Source: Corallochytrium limacisporum (Eukaryota > Opisthokonta). From it: a stretch of DNA of 64,000 nt. The stretch spans positions 34,839 through 98,838 of the forward strand of contig PDIP01000108.1 of NCBI GenBank assembly GCA_002811645.1. Direction: 5' to 3'. The notes beneath the pieces were generated by a model that made no database searches, was not told where the DNA came from, and saw nothing but the letters and a program-made list of their open reading frames with translations. How positions within the stretch are numbered: position 1 is the first letter of the stretch; each line of letters opens with the position of its first letter. This document shows positions 22,221-32,719 of this stretch, in pieces. A program made the position numbers and the translations under genes.

Positions 22221-22258
22221 CTCACTCACTCACTCTCTCTCTCTCTCTCTCGCTCTCT
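22221..22258. repeat. (CT)n microsatellite
   Basis: CTCACTCACT grading into uninterrupted CT units, 60 bases after the CA array. Confidence 0.88.
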
Positions 22259-25151
22259 GACTTTCTCCCCCTCCCCCTTCTTCCCCCGGGAGAGTTTGGT
22301 TCTGCGCAAGGGGGCCCCACCACCGGCAAGGATGGAGTAACACTCAAATGAAATCAATGAAAAGGGGCCCGGCACGATAAACAAAACTTGCAAAAAAAAA
22401 CAAAAAAAAAAGAGAAGAAAACCAAAACAAAAAAATAAATAACAAAAACCGGACACAAGTGGATAAAAAGGTTGGTTATGAGAGTGGTGAGGAGGCGCGG
22501 TGCCCACCACCACCACCCCCCCTCCCCCTTCCTCCTCCCCAAAGTCATCGTTGTTTCCCCTACCTTTACTTGCACTCGATCTCCTCCTCCAAGCTTGTCA
22601 CCACAGAGACGAAGGGGTAAGCATACCAGAGAGAGCCCGCGGTCGGAAGGGGGAATCTGGAAAACCCCGTGGGTGTGTGGTTGCACGCATTCTCGTGTTA
22701 CAATCGTGTCATATCTACCACGTTCTGACGGTAAGATTTTTTCATAGGTAATATACTCAGTTTCTCTCTCAGGGACTGGTACACCTGGACAGTTCCGTGC
22801 AGCCCCGTTGTCTTGTTTACGCGCAAGCCCGTTTTCGTTTGCTCTCTCCACCTCCCACTTTTGCCGGAAGTGTCCGATGATCGGCCAGATTTTTTTCTAG
22901 AGAAACATACCCAAGAAAATGCAAAGGATTTGGGAGATTACATCCGTTTTGGGGGACTACCCCAGAACGAACCCCAGCATGGCGAGCAAGGGTGCTACCG
23001 ATAGACTAGGGAAGTGGGAGACGGGAGCCAATGGCCCCTGGAGGAAGGGGACGGGGGGACACCATCCTTGAACTACAACAGTATCTCGTGGTAAACCGCC
23101 GGCTTCCCCCGGTAGCAAAATGCGTGGTCAGGTTTAACAGAGGGGAGGAGGTGGGGGGGGGAGGCCCCGCGTTTAAATTACTATGACCTCTCCAAATACT
23201 CAAACATTCTGAGCCAAGACAACAAAAGCAAGGAAAAAAAAAAAAGGAAAAAAGAAACAACGAAAGGAGAGAATGTCGGGTTATTCGCCAGAGAGTGCCT
23301 CTTGGGGGTTAACACCCTGCGTGATCGTTCAACACATACTCAGAAGACCCAAAAACAGGCTGAACACAGTGTGCCAGTGCACAATGTATGACGAGCACGT
23401 CATTGTATCGTAACGAACAGTGAACCGCACAAGTGTTGCATACAATCCTTTCAACGGTATTTCTTCAAGAAAGAACAGAGGAATCCGGAAGTTCAAAGTA
23501 TTGCCAACGTACAGGTATTGGCCGCAAGGGGGTTTACACTGCCATATCTTCAACTGTATTCTCATCAGAATTTCGTAGCGGGAGCAAGAATAGAAGGCAC
23601 AAAGGAACTGAGCGATCGGAATGACTGACTAATTTGGGGGGTACAAGCAAATGATCAAACGGAGCAGACTGTTCGTCAGTCTCCATCACGTAGAAACCAA
23701 ATGGGCGCAATTTCGCTACTACCGGGGCAGCGAGCTGACCCCTGGCCCCTGCGTGTATACATGCGCACAGTTTACAAACTGGGAGACGAAAAAAAGAGGA
23801 GGAGGAGGAGGAGGGCAATGAACAACATACGAAACTGAAAGCCATTGAAAGAATAATCAAACCATATTATGAAAACAATGTCGATCTCTCTCAGGCGAGA
23901 GTATCTGGATGACCTTGTTGTTGCGTGCCAACTGGAAATGAGCAGCGGAAACAAAAGCATAGGGGGGACATCGCTTTGCTTGTTGCCATTCGCTCGTGCC
24001 CGGTAGCCGGGCCAATGTTTTCCTTCATACGCTTATGGTGTACCGATGACCAAGGCTTCCACGATGTTCCGTTGTTCGCTGATGACAATCCATGGAAGGT
24101 CTATACTGAATGTACGTGTTACCCGTAAAGGTGACAGCTACACGGCTCGCTTCACAAAGACAGTACCACGCTTGCGGCCTGGCCGGGATAGAAACCCCCT
24201 GGAGCTTTCCTTGTAACACACTTGGCGATTTGCGCAAGCCAAAATGTATCCAAACCAAGGAAACGGATCCTGCCGTGGTCTGTGTTCCCTGCCTTCAGAA
24301 CCGTATCACACGGTTACCGTTAGACACAATTTCTCTACCACTTGCACCCGATCGCGAGAACGGGCAGTGGAGCCAAATCGGGACAGGTTTGCTCCCCTCT
24401 TTCGAATTGTTTTGCCTTCCCGTCATTGCGAACTTTCTTTTCATTTGGCTCGGCCCGCGGGTAAGGCCTGATCGTAGTGTTTTCCAATTTTTTTCTTTAT
24501 GGCAAGATACTTTTTTTTCGCTTGCTCCATCGCCTTTATATAAACACATGTCCCGAGGACACACACACTAGCACACGACCCCCATCACCGCGCTTGTCGA
24601 GCACGGTTGATTCGGCATTGAACCGTTCGTTTGTGTGTGGGCTGCTGTAAGTCCAGTGTGCGTGTGTGTGTTTCTAATTTTTTCTCTCGCTTTGGCCCGG
24701 TTTGGCCTTTAAAGTGATGAATTTGGCCTACGCAGCTGAAAATTTGTGCCTGGGAAGTCACGGTCCGCACCTCATACTAATTGAATAGGGGGCCGGCTTC
24801 TTCCTTTATGATACAAGCGCGAGGTCGTCTGTTTTTGTGCACGTTCAATTGCTTTTTTTTTGGTGCTTGTTGGTCGATGGAACTTGTCCAACCCCCCCCC
24901 CCCGGGGGAATGGTGGCGAATAGCCTGCTCTTCTGGTGCATTTGAAAGGCGACCACATGGGTTGAGATAGGGGGAGGGGGGCGATGCGTGATGTCAGCCC
25001 AGCTATACTTGTCCGATTTTTCTGTTGAATTTTCGTTTTCTGTCCACAAGGAAAAAAGAACTGGCAGATTGAACAATAGAAAGAGTATATACCGTCCCTA
25101 CAGTAAAACAACTTGGCCGCAGGAACCGAGGAGAGCCGCGAGTGGAAAGAG

Positions 25152-25496
25152 ATGGCGACAGATGATGGCATCGCTGAACCGTGCCAACTGCACTTTCATA
25201 GTTTGGTTTTGTTTATATCGACCGGTGTGATCGTTCTGACTCGTTTCGCTCCCGTACCATCACCATCAGCGACCGGTCTCTATGACCAATTTGGCCACGG
25301 TGGAAGCACCCGACCAGCACGCCAACGCGAGGAAATCACCAATGGCTTGATGTACTGCATCATCCATTCTCCAGCTCCAACTCTTCAGTACGTTATATAT
25401 GCACGGCCCGGTGAGCAAAACACCACCGAAGACGAGGGACCGCCAAGCAATAACAATGGGTCGGAGAGAGAAGCACCTATATCACAACTTGTCTGA
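25152..25496 (+). CDS. Doubtful short ORF, possible single-pass membrane protein
   Basis: 114 codons from an ATG. The translation has one hydrophobic stretch (SLVLFISTGVIVLTRF, about 17-32) and a polar, acidic C-terminal third with two N-x-S/T sites. Codons favour a purine in first position, a weak sign of coding. No family is recognised. Frames of this length are expected by chance in this much DNA, so it may well be spurious. Confidence 0.2.
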   Translation: MATDDGIAEPCQLHFHSLVLFISTGVIVLTRFAPVPSPSATGLYDQFGHGGSTRPARQREEITNGLMYCIIHSPAPTLQYVIYARPGEQNTTEDEGPPSNNNGSEREAPISQLV

Positions 25497-27352
25497 AAAA
25501 CCGATTAGTCGCCTCGTTCTTTTGTTTTGGTCCACGCGACCGGGTTCATACAGGACACCCCCCCCCCGGTGCAAGGTGTTAATGGGGAGAAAACTTCATA
25601 CTTTCACTATCTAATACGGTCACGGGACAGACGGGGACCTGGGCTGATCGGCAAATGGCAACAACGCTTCCGAGCGAGAGAAGAGCACCCGAGACCATAA
25701 ATGGCGCACACTGAAGGCAAGGAGAAAAAGAAAAGAAAAAGCAAAAGAAAGGTTGAAAAATACAGGAATCGCGGCATGGAAGGGGGAAGCGAAGGGAAGC
25801 CATGGGGGATCGCTCGAATCGCGGTCGCGGCCCTGGGCTCCCCGGGCCACCGCGAGACGGAGGCAGCCAACCAGCGAAAGCACAAAGTCGCGAACACACT
25901 TTCGCGCGGCCGGTGTCACGACTAAGCAGGGTGGCAATATTTCACCCATCGTCACCTTTTCAGGGTATAATGTACGATCAAAAAAATAGTAGGAACGCAC
26001 TTTGGCAGGCTTCTCAGATCTCTTGCGCATCAAAGACATAAAAAGCGGTCTGGAGACTAACGGTCGCGCCAGAAAGGCCGACGAAGTGCGCTGCGGAAGC
26101 GATGAGAAAAAAAAGGAAAAGAGCGAGCGAGAGAGGCAGCGAGAGAGCGAGAGAACGAGAAGTTTGCCGGCCACAAATTAACAAAGAAAACAATACAAAA
26201 CGGCCCCCTTTTACCCACACCACAGAGACGAGACGAGGAGGGAGGGTGGGCTAATGAATGAGAGGACGGAGAGAAAGGGGACAGAGAGAGAGGGCGGCGG
26301 GCCCGGTTCTGTTCTCCTGAAAAGAAAAAGAGAAAAATTTATTCATTCATTTCGAAAATTGCGCTCATGACTTCCGACAACGAAGGTAAGAATGCACAGA
26401 ATGTTAATTCTTTGCCGCCAATTCTCGGTACATTATCCATCAATATCTGCCCTTAGGAGTCACCCCCCCCCCTCACTCCCTAGGTGAAAACCCGGGAGGC
26501 AAATGGTGTTTGGTGCAGGGATTATAAGAAAGAAGAAGAAGAAGAAAATTACGGAAAACAGGAGTTCGCGTGACCGTAAAAGAATTGATAAACAATAGGC
26601 TGCGGAGACTTCTTCTCTTCTTCCCCCCCCCCCCCTCTCTCTCTTCGGTTTCTTCTTCTGTTTCTTTCTCACTCTCTCGTTCTCTCTTTGTCTGTTTTTA
26701 GTCAGTTCCTTCTGAATTTCATTTTTTGTGGGATACGCACTCCTGCGGGGGTGGGCCGAGCGGAGTGGAAAAGGACCACTTCAGTACTGAATGACCGGTG
26801 CGAGAAACCAGCGGAGGTACAAATGCTCGCCCCCGTGTTCGTAACGGAGCCCCGAAAGGCAAGGGGAATGGAAGGAGAGAAGAGGAAAGAAAAGGGGGAG
26901 GAGGAGGGGGAAAGGTGGTGGGTTCTTCCCCCCTCCCCCTTCTCCCCGGCCCTTGGTGGGTGGCTTCCGTGCTCGGAAAGTAATCGTTTGCACACGTACA
27001 GATCAGTGGGTAGGCTGATGATGATGAGAGTTTCGGACCGTTTTACGGGTGCTTCGTTACTGGCAGACGAATAGAGTCTGCGTTCTGTGGGAATTCGTAC
27101 TCCGCGCAGCAATGGATCCACCTGTACGAAACAGGTATTGGTATTTATTTGCTGCAGCTAGAGTGCAAGTGTGAGTTGGTCATTATCGATCATTATTGTT
27201 CACTTTACGCGAGAACTATTCCGCGAACACAGATACTCCCCGCAGTTCCTGCTCTACAAGGGGAAATAGCTCAACTTAGCACGGTACTTAAGGCGACCGC
27301 ATAACACAATATCAAAACTTAACACATACTCACAGAAAAGTTGCGGGTCAAC

Positions 27353-27643
27353 ATGAACTGTGAAAGTAATAGCGAAGGAAGCTCCGGCCCTATTCGTCGG
27401 GTCTCCATTCAGAGTGAGACTCAGGTCTGCGACACATTCTCTTCTGACGAGTACGACCGCACAGCTCTGGTCAAGCGGTATCGCATGCTTGACCTCATGC
27501 ATATTGCGGACGAGCTTAAACAGTACAAGTCAGACGAGATGGAAGTCCATCCCGATTCTGCCTGCCACACTCACCACATTGACGTAAAGAAACAAATCCA
27601 GAAGATTATGGGATCATCCGTACGGAGTACACAAGCCTTTTAA
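27353..27643 (+). CDS. Stand-alone PP1-docking domain protein (PHACTR/Bni4 C-terminal type)
   Basis: A 96-residue protein starting at ATG 27353. From about residue 15 it aligns by eye with the conserved PP1-binding C-terminus of animal PHACTR proteins and fungal Bni4. RVSI sits at the RVxF position, then a hydrophobic VCDTF segment, EYDRTA (PHACTR has DYDRRA), and a helix ending ELKQYKSDEMEVH followed by histidines (PHACTR: ELNEFKSTEMEVH). In those families the segment wraps around the PP1 catalytic subunit and redirects its substrate choice. Here almost nothing else is present: no RPEL actin-binding repeats. An AG preceded by CTTAAC and a pyrimidine-poor tract at 27334-27335 could be a splice acceptor from an unseen upstream exon, but a complete small ORF is the simpler reading. 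Converges on the phospholipase gene. Confidence 0.8.
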   Translation: MNCESNSEGSSGPIRRVSIQSETQVCDTFSSDEYDRTALVKRYRMLDLMHIADELKQYKSDEMEVHPDSACHTHHIDVKKQIQKIMGSSVRSTQAF

Positions 27644-27938
27644 TGGCGTGCATACACACATCAAGCACTATTCCAAACTTTCTGCACACAACCACACGGG
27701 AAAAGAAAGGACATGAAACTTGTCCAAGACACATATCATCCATAGAGTACAATAATAAAACCTTGTACATAATGAAACAGCCGTTTGGGTCACCAACATG
27801 ACCCTCACCGGCACATATTGAAAGCACAGCAGAACTTTTTTTTTTTAAGTCAATTTTTTTCATCTACCTATAGTAGTGGGCACATGACACATGCAGAAGT
27901 CTCGGCTTAAACCTCAGTCGGACCCAGAGCGAACAAGC

Positions 27939-29348
27939 TCATGCATCAGGATACCTCAAAGCGTCCAGATCCTCTTGTAAAGCGTCTGGAGCGAGCAGGA
28001 GCTCCATGAGCTGCGGAGGCAGGCTAGTGATGCCCAAGGCCGGCAGTAGGGCACGTAGCTTGAACTCTTCCTTATCAAATATTCCCAGATGGCTCGCGTC
28101 GTCGACATTGATCAGCTCGAAGCTGGCAAGATGGCCATAGATCTGCTCGCAGGCACCGGTACTACCATCCGTCAGCGTTCCATCACCGTCGGTATACAGG
28201 TGTTTCGTGACCGTCGTGCTGTTAGAACTCAAATCGGTGGAATTATAGACGCTGCCATAAACAGTTTTGATGCCGCCACCGGTCACACAGCGCACAGGGA
28301 TGGAAACATTGGTATGGTCGGTCTGGAGGGCGGAGCTGTCCTTCCTGATTCGGTCGAAGGCCTTGAGGTACTCCGAAGCGCCAGACAGCTTAATCAGTTC
28401 CCGGATGTCGTCGTCACTGGCAGTGAAATTGCGGTCTGGTGTCTGCACAATCGGTGTGTCACCGTAGCCGAGAGTTGACGGCAGCATAAACAAGTTCGCC
28501 TCGAAGCTGCGCTGGAGGTTTCGAATTGATCCCTTCGGTGCCCACGGGAGGTCCCATCCGATGCCGGACAAGAACAGGGTCTCTTCGACACCTGTACCAG
28601 CAAATGGTCCTGCCACAGGCATCCAGACTTTGATGTACTTTTTCTGCCACTCAGGTTCCATGGCCTCCAGGAAGGCGGCAGTGTACAAACAGCCGTACGA
28701 GTGGCTAATTAGCACAACCGGGGCGCCCTGGTCCTCGACCACGTCTTCAATCAGTACCTGGGTGTCACGGAAGAAGCGATCGTGCGGTGCCCTACGGAAG
28801 TCGAAAGTGGCAGCCTTGATGGTGACGTCCCATTCGTATCCGAGTTTGCTCAAGGCATTTAGGATCGTCTTGTATGCATTGGTCTGCCTGGGCAACCATT
28901 TGATTATACTCACAATGGATGATGTGTAGCCAAAGTCAGGCACACGGATTGCAACGCCCTCCGCGTTTTCGAACTCACCAGTGGTGGGTTCGTAGACCAT
29001 TTCCATGTAGCTGAACAGACAGTCAATCTTCTTGGGAAGAAGCTGTAAGGGGTCAACCCAGATGTCGAACCAGTCAGAGTCAGTCTTGCACTTGTCGTTT
29101 GGAACTTTGTTGTGACCATTGAGCTTGGCCTGCAACCGGCTCCCCATAAACCCTGGCACGAGGACCACAGGGTTCAACGTGCGACCTGCATCGAAATGAA
29201 TGCCCTCAGTCGATTGCTGACCGTGGTTGACCACATCCGGTCGGTCGACTACGGCACCATAGCTCTGGTGCAGCTCAACTTTACCATGTACGGATCCTGC
29301 TACTCCAATCCACAGCACCAATGCCGACAACACACTTGGTGCCACCAT
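27939..29348 (-). CDS. LCAT/PLA2G15-family phospholipase or acyltransferase
   Basis: Secretory or lysosomal lipid acyl-hydrolase/transferase of the lecithin:cholesterol acyltransferase family, 469 residues. A signal peptide is visible (VLSALVLWIGVAGSVHG, about 6-22). VVLVPGFMGSRLQAKL at 61-76 is the family's oxyanion segment. The nucleophile is S217 in SHSYG, where most relatives have HSMG or HSLG. The acid and base are likely D389 in the YTDGDGTL segment and H420 in DASHLG. FDFRRAP at 182-188 corresponds to the YDWRRAP motif. There are four N-x-S/T sites (N307, N347, N369, N376), fitting a secreted or vacuolar glycoprotein. No C-terminal TM anchor, so it is not a PDAT-type ER enzyme. Substrate and reaction (phospholipase A versus acyl transfer) cannot be settled from sequence. 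Confidence 0.9.
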   Translation of the reverse strand: MVAPSVLSALVLWIGVAGSVHGKVELHQSYGAVVDRPDVVNHGQQSTEGIHFDAGRTLNPVVLVPGFMGSRLQAKLNGHNKVPNDKCKTDSDWFDIWVDPLQLLPKKIDCLFSYMEMVYEPTTGEFENAEGVAIRVPDFGYTSSIVSIIKWLPRQTNAYKTILNALSKLGYEWDVTIKAATFDFRRAPHDRFFRDTQVLIEDVVEDQGAPVVLISHSYGCLYTAAFLEAMEPEWQKKYIKVWMPVAGPFAGTGVEETLFLSGIGWDLPWAPKGSIRNLQRSFEANLFMLPSTLGYGDTPIVQTPDRNFTASDDDIRELIKLSGASEYLKAFDRIRKDSSALQTDHTNVSIPVRCVTGGGIKTVYGSVYNSTDLSSNSTTVTKHLYTDGDGTLTDGSTGACEQIYGHLASFELINVDDASHLGIFDKEEFKLRALLPALGITSLPPQLMELLLAPDALQEDLDALRYPDA

Positions 29349-29802
29349 TATATATATCCTGTGTCTGATTCGATCCCGCTGGCTGGTGATGCTACCGTGT
29401 AGGCATAGTATGTTGCAACAATCCCTTCGAGATGACGTGTAGGTCCCATTCGATGCGGTGCCTTTAGTACGTCTAAAATCACCCTTAGCATTCTTCCCCT
29501 ATCACCACAAACCAATACAATACATCTATGTCATTTTCGATGCGGAACAAGAGACAGGTATGCGATAAGGCCAGAGCTCACTGAGAGTACAAAATCCCCG
29601 GAACCCCATTACCCACAGCACAGCGCATTAGCGCATCCCACCGCTTCCCCTTGGATCCCCTGCCCCAAGAATGGGAAAACCCCCCCCCTGCGAAAAAAAC
29701 TCTTAACCTACCAAATCCAGACGAGAACGGGTGGGTCGCGCGCAGTTGGGAACCAGCGGGGCCAAAAGGACGAGAGGGGTAGGGGTGCGTGCGTGTGTGT
29801 GC

Positions 29803-29833
<31 letters not shown>

Positions 29834-31906
29834 AAAAGGGGAAGTATGAAAATAAGGACCAGGAGGGGCAGCTGAAAAAGGGGTAGGAGTGTGAGGCGGG
29901 GGGAAGAGGAGGCGGGGAGGTTGGAGAACCCCGGCTCGTCCTGCATGAGCGGTCGGAAGGGGTCCCTGAAGACATCGGTCAGGTTATGTACACATCTGTC
30001 CTCGCACCCCTCGTTCTTGGCATTCGTGTGTGGGTAAAGCTTTTAACAAATGTACTACTGGCTGGCAGTGTTTGTGTTTTTGATTGTTTTTCTGGCCTTT
30101 AAAGTTTCTTTTACCTTTGGCGTGAGGAGATGGTGCCTGATGGGTACCCGTGCTCTTGTCGAACATGATGAACTTACGCACAGTACGCCTTTATCCTCCT
30201 CTCTGTGGAGTACATTGGCACTCTGGCACTGGGCCTGTGACAGGGGAGGGGGGAAGTAAGGGGGAGGCCAGACCAGGCTGGCGGGAGGCTACGCGGGAAG
30301 AGTGCCGAGCGAGCGCACAAAAGATAGAGAACGTGTCATTTTCTTTTTTGGAGGTCGACACGTATCCCCCGTTATCAATCGTGTGCACTGGCTTGGTGGT
30401 GGTTAACATGGGTTGAAAATAAGTATCGGAGAACAGAGATGGCAATAGTGTACGAATGAGGAGATGTGGTACCAGGAAGGGACCCACAGGGTTCTCACTT
30501 TGCGATCCCCAGTCCCTCGGCGGACAGGCAGCGTCCGCCCCCAAGCAGAGCAGCGGCGGCTCCCAAGGCAAGGAAAGAAAAAATTCCTTCTGCCTCGTAG
30601 GCCTCGTCCTTCATTATGAAATCCTCCATATTCTTACTATCTAAATCGCGGACAGTTTGCAATGTGAACGCACGCCCCCCCCCCTACTTAGTCCCTCCTT
30701 CTTCGTTCCTGCCGCCCTTTGTTCCGTAGAAAACGGGTGCCCGGTGAAGAGGACACGGGCCCGAGCCAAGGCAGTTGGACGCAAGGTCCGAAGCCCGTGA
30801 ACGCCTTCCCTGAGATCCTGTAGTTTGTTCGGGTGTACGGTGTCGAGTGCGGCACAAAATGTCCACCAAGGCTTCGTCACAGGGCGCTTGAACGACTTCA
30901 TGTCCATGCGCGGGTTTTGGGTCTGGTTCGTCTTTCACTGGAGATCTTCGTCTGGATTGTCCCGTGCCGCGTTCGTCTGATCGTGCTCCGTTCTGGTTGG
31001 TGCCTTGCATGTCCAAGAAGCGTGCCAAACTCCAAGGCATGGCATAGTCGCGCTCCTCCTACTCAATCGTTGCAGGCTGGGTCGTTCCCTAAGTGCGTAA
31101 TTTGCAAGGGAGTGGCAATTCAGGAGCCACAGAAACGCGGACGATCTGCGGCCGCGGCTGCGCTGTTCAAAAGAGCATGTATCCACTGGTGTCCAATTGG
31201 AGGTGATTCTCCCCTTCTGCATGATTTCTTCCAAAGGTTGAGGCCACTGACGTGGCGGGGCAACCCCGGACACCAATACCGCTCTCGGTTCCCATATGTA
31301 ATCCGTTGTCACGTTGGGACGGATGCGCTCGTCGACTGCAAGCACTTCGAGTCATCGTCCCATTTTCGCATCACTGTGATGGAAATGTTGATGATGGTGG
31401 ATGGCCACTGGTATCCGCAGTAGGATGCTTCCTGGGTGCATACCTGTGATTGAATCGTGGACAACGATGACCACGTAATCCAAAGAAACTGCCTTAGGTT
31501 AGGTGTCTCAGTTAGTCCGAGCGGGGTCACCGGACCGTCAGCGGCTCAGTTCCGCTCAATGGCTTAGCGTGTCCCCGCTGGCCAGTGTTTGGGAAACTCC
31601 AGTGGGGTAGGGATGGGTCTGGCCAGGCGAGGAGGGGGGAGGGTGGTGAGTTAGGGGGGGTGGTTGGGCTGCACGCTGGGCAAGGAAGGGAATCGAGGGC
31701 ACCGCCAGCAAGCTGGGTAATTTATCTTGAATTGGTATTTCGATGTAGTGATTACTGAAAATTTTCTTGAACCTGACGTCGCAGGTTTTCGAATTCGTTC
31801 TGAGAACAATGGGCACACCATAGTTGACCTGACACAGCCATGCCTTGCTGGAAATGAAAACAGAACGGAGACGGTAGCTTGTCACAGGGAGCGCATATTC
31901 ACTGAG
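29349..31906. other. 2.6 kb intergenic region, phospholipase to LTO1
   Basis: Divergent upstream DNA of two genes, with a GT array at 29785-29833 and G-rich stretches near 30240, 30670 and 31630-31670. The 196-codon open frame at 30833-31423 has no ATG start and is not accepted. Upstream codons in frame with LTO1 (31727-31906) are open but not protein-like. Confidence 0.5.
29785..29833. repeat. (GT)n microsatellite
   Basis: TGCGTGCGTG variants grading into an uninterrupted GT array of about 24 bases. Confidence 0.9.
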
Positions 31907-32485
31907 ATGTCAGATCATAGCACAAGCACGTCGCAGCCGCACTCTGGTACGGAATTGACAACGCTAGCCACCACTGCTGCGGACATTGTAAGCAGGGATT
32001 CTTCGTCGGGACGACCAAAGAAGGTTCCAGCAAGTACTGACGAATTCGACAATGTCCTCTTCATTGACTCGACGATCCATGCCAAAAGTCAGAAGGAAGG
32101 CATTGAACACGGGCGCGAGGAAGGCATGAAGGAAGGTTACAGTAAAGGATTGGAAAGTGGTAGAAACGTGGGCTTTGAGGTTGGACTCTACGCAGGCTGC
32201 GCAGAGATGGCGCTGCGCAAACTCGAAGCCAACGGTGGCGTGAGCACCAGCAGAGAGGCCCGTAAGAAGGCGGCACTTATGCGCCTGCGGGATCTGGCCC
32301 ACAGCGTGCAACAGCGTACTGGTGACGACCCGAACCTGACGACCGATCTTGAGCACTGTCGGAGCAAGTACCGTCAAGTTAGTTCGATGATGGGCTGGAA
32401 GCCCATCATCGAACACGTGGGTCCGAGCAGCCCTGGCACGGCCGTGGCGACGGCCAGCGACGCAAACACCTCGCTGGATTTTTAG
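31907..32485 (+). CDS. LTO1: LTO1 (ORAOV1) homologue
   Basis: Partner of Yae1 in the adaptor complex which hands the ABC protein Rli1/ABCE1 to the cytosolic iron-sulfur assembly (CIA) machinery, needed for ribosome recycling. The 192-residue protein (ATG 31907) has the diagnostic repeat of glycine every fourth residue: nine glycines at 65, 69, 73, 77, 81, 85, 89, 93 and 97. Upstream, DEFDNVLFIDSTIH matches the N-terminal helix of ORAOV1. A C-terminal helix containing YRQVSSMMGWKP follows, and the protein ends LDF, a match to the [LIM]-[DES]-[WF] tripeptide recognised by the CIA targeting complex. The frame continues 60 codons upstream to another ATG (31727), but those residues look non-coding. 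Converges on 6-phosphogluconate dehydrogenase. Confidence 0.9.
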   Translation: MSDHSTSTSQPHSGTELTTLATTAADIVSRDSSSGRPKKVPASTDEFDNVLFIDSTIHAKSQKEGIEHGREEGMKEGYSKGLESGRNVGFEVGLYAGCAEMALRKLEANGGVSTSREARKKAALMRLRDLAHSVQQRTGDDPNLTTDLEHCRSKYRQVSSMMGWKPIIEHVGPSSPGTAVATASDANTSLDF

Positions 32486-32719
32486 GTTTGGTTGAATTTT
32501 GTAGATTGCCGAAAATCCTTGTGGCATGGCTGTGATAACAAATTGTACACAAAGTGGAAACATTAAAGAACAACAAAAGTACCTTAAACTTGCCTTGTCA
32601 CGGGTCATGAAATGGTATTGGCTAATGGTTTACGAGATCTCTTTCTAGTGTTGATGTTTGCACACTTTCTTGGTTCTTGATACGAGTGGCAGGTGTTAAA
32701 CATGTGGACACAAAGCCAG

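Larger units (their letters stand above)
19888..27352. other. 7.5 kb gene-poor region
   Basis: No recognisable gene was found on either strand. It holds CA and CT arrays near 22136-22258, A-rich and purine-rich patches (22390-22445, 26050-26330, 26520-26700) and C or G runs (24892-24908, 25559-25571, 26466-26473, 26622-26634). ATG-initiated frames of up to 174 residues occur (for example 20760-21284), but their translations look random. The most plausible short frame is listed separately at 25152-25496. Two-sided low complexity makes exon detection by eye unreliable. Confidence 0.55.

Noticed and set aside
30833-31423. Open frame of 196 codons, plus strand, with a CVICKG motif
   Set aside because: It begins only with GTG and has no ATG until its last 15 codons; the translation matches no family, and overlapping frames on the other strand are equally open.
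31727-31906. Sixty-codon N-terminal extension of LTO1
   Set aside because: Residues look non-coding and have no counterpart in LTO1 proteins; the ATG at 31907 gives the expected architecture. An upstream exon cannot be fully excluded.
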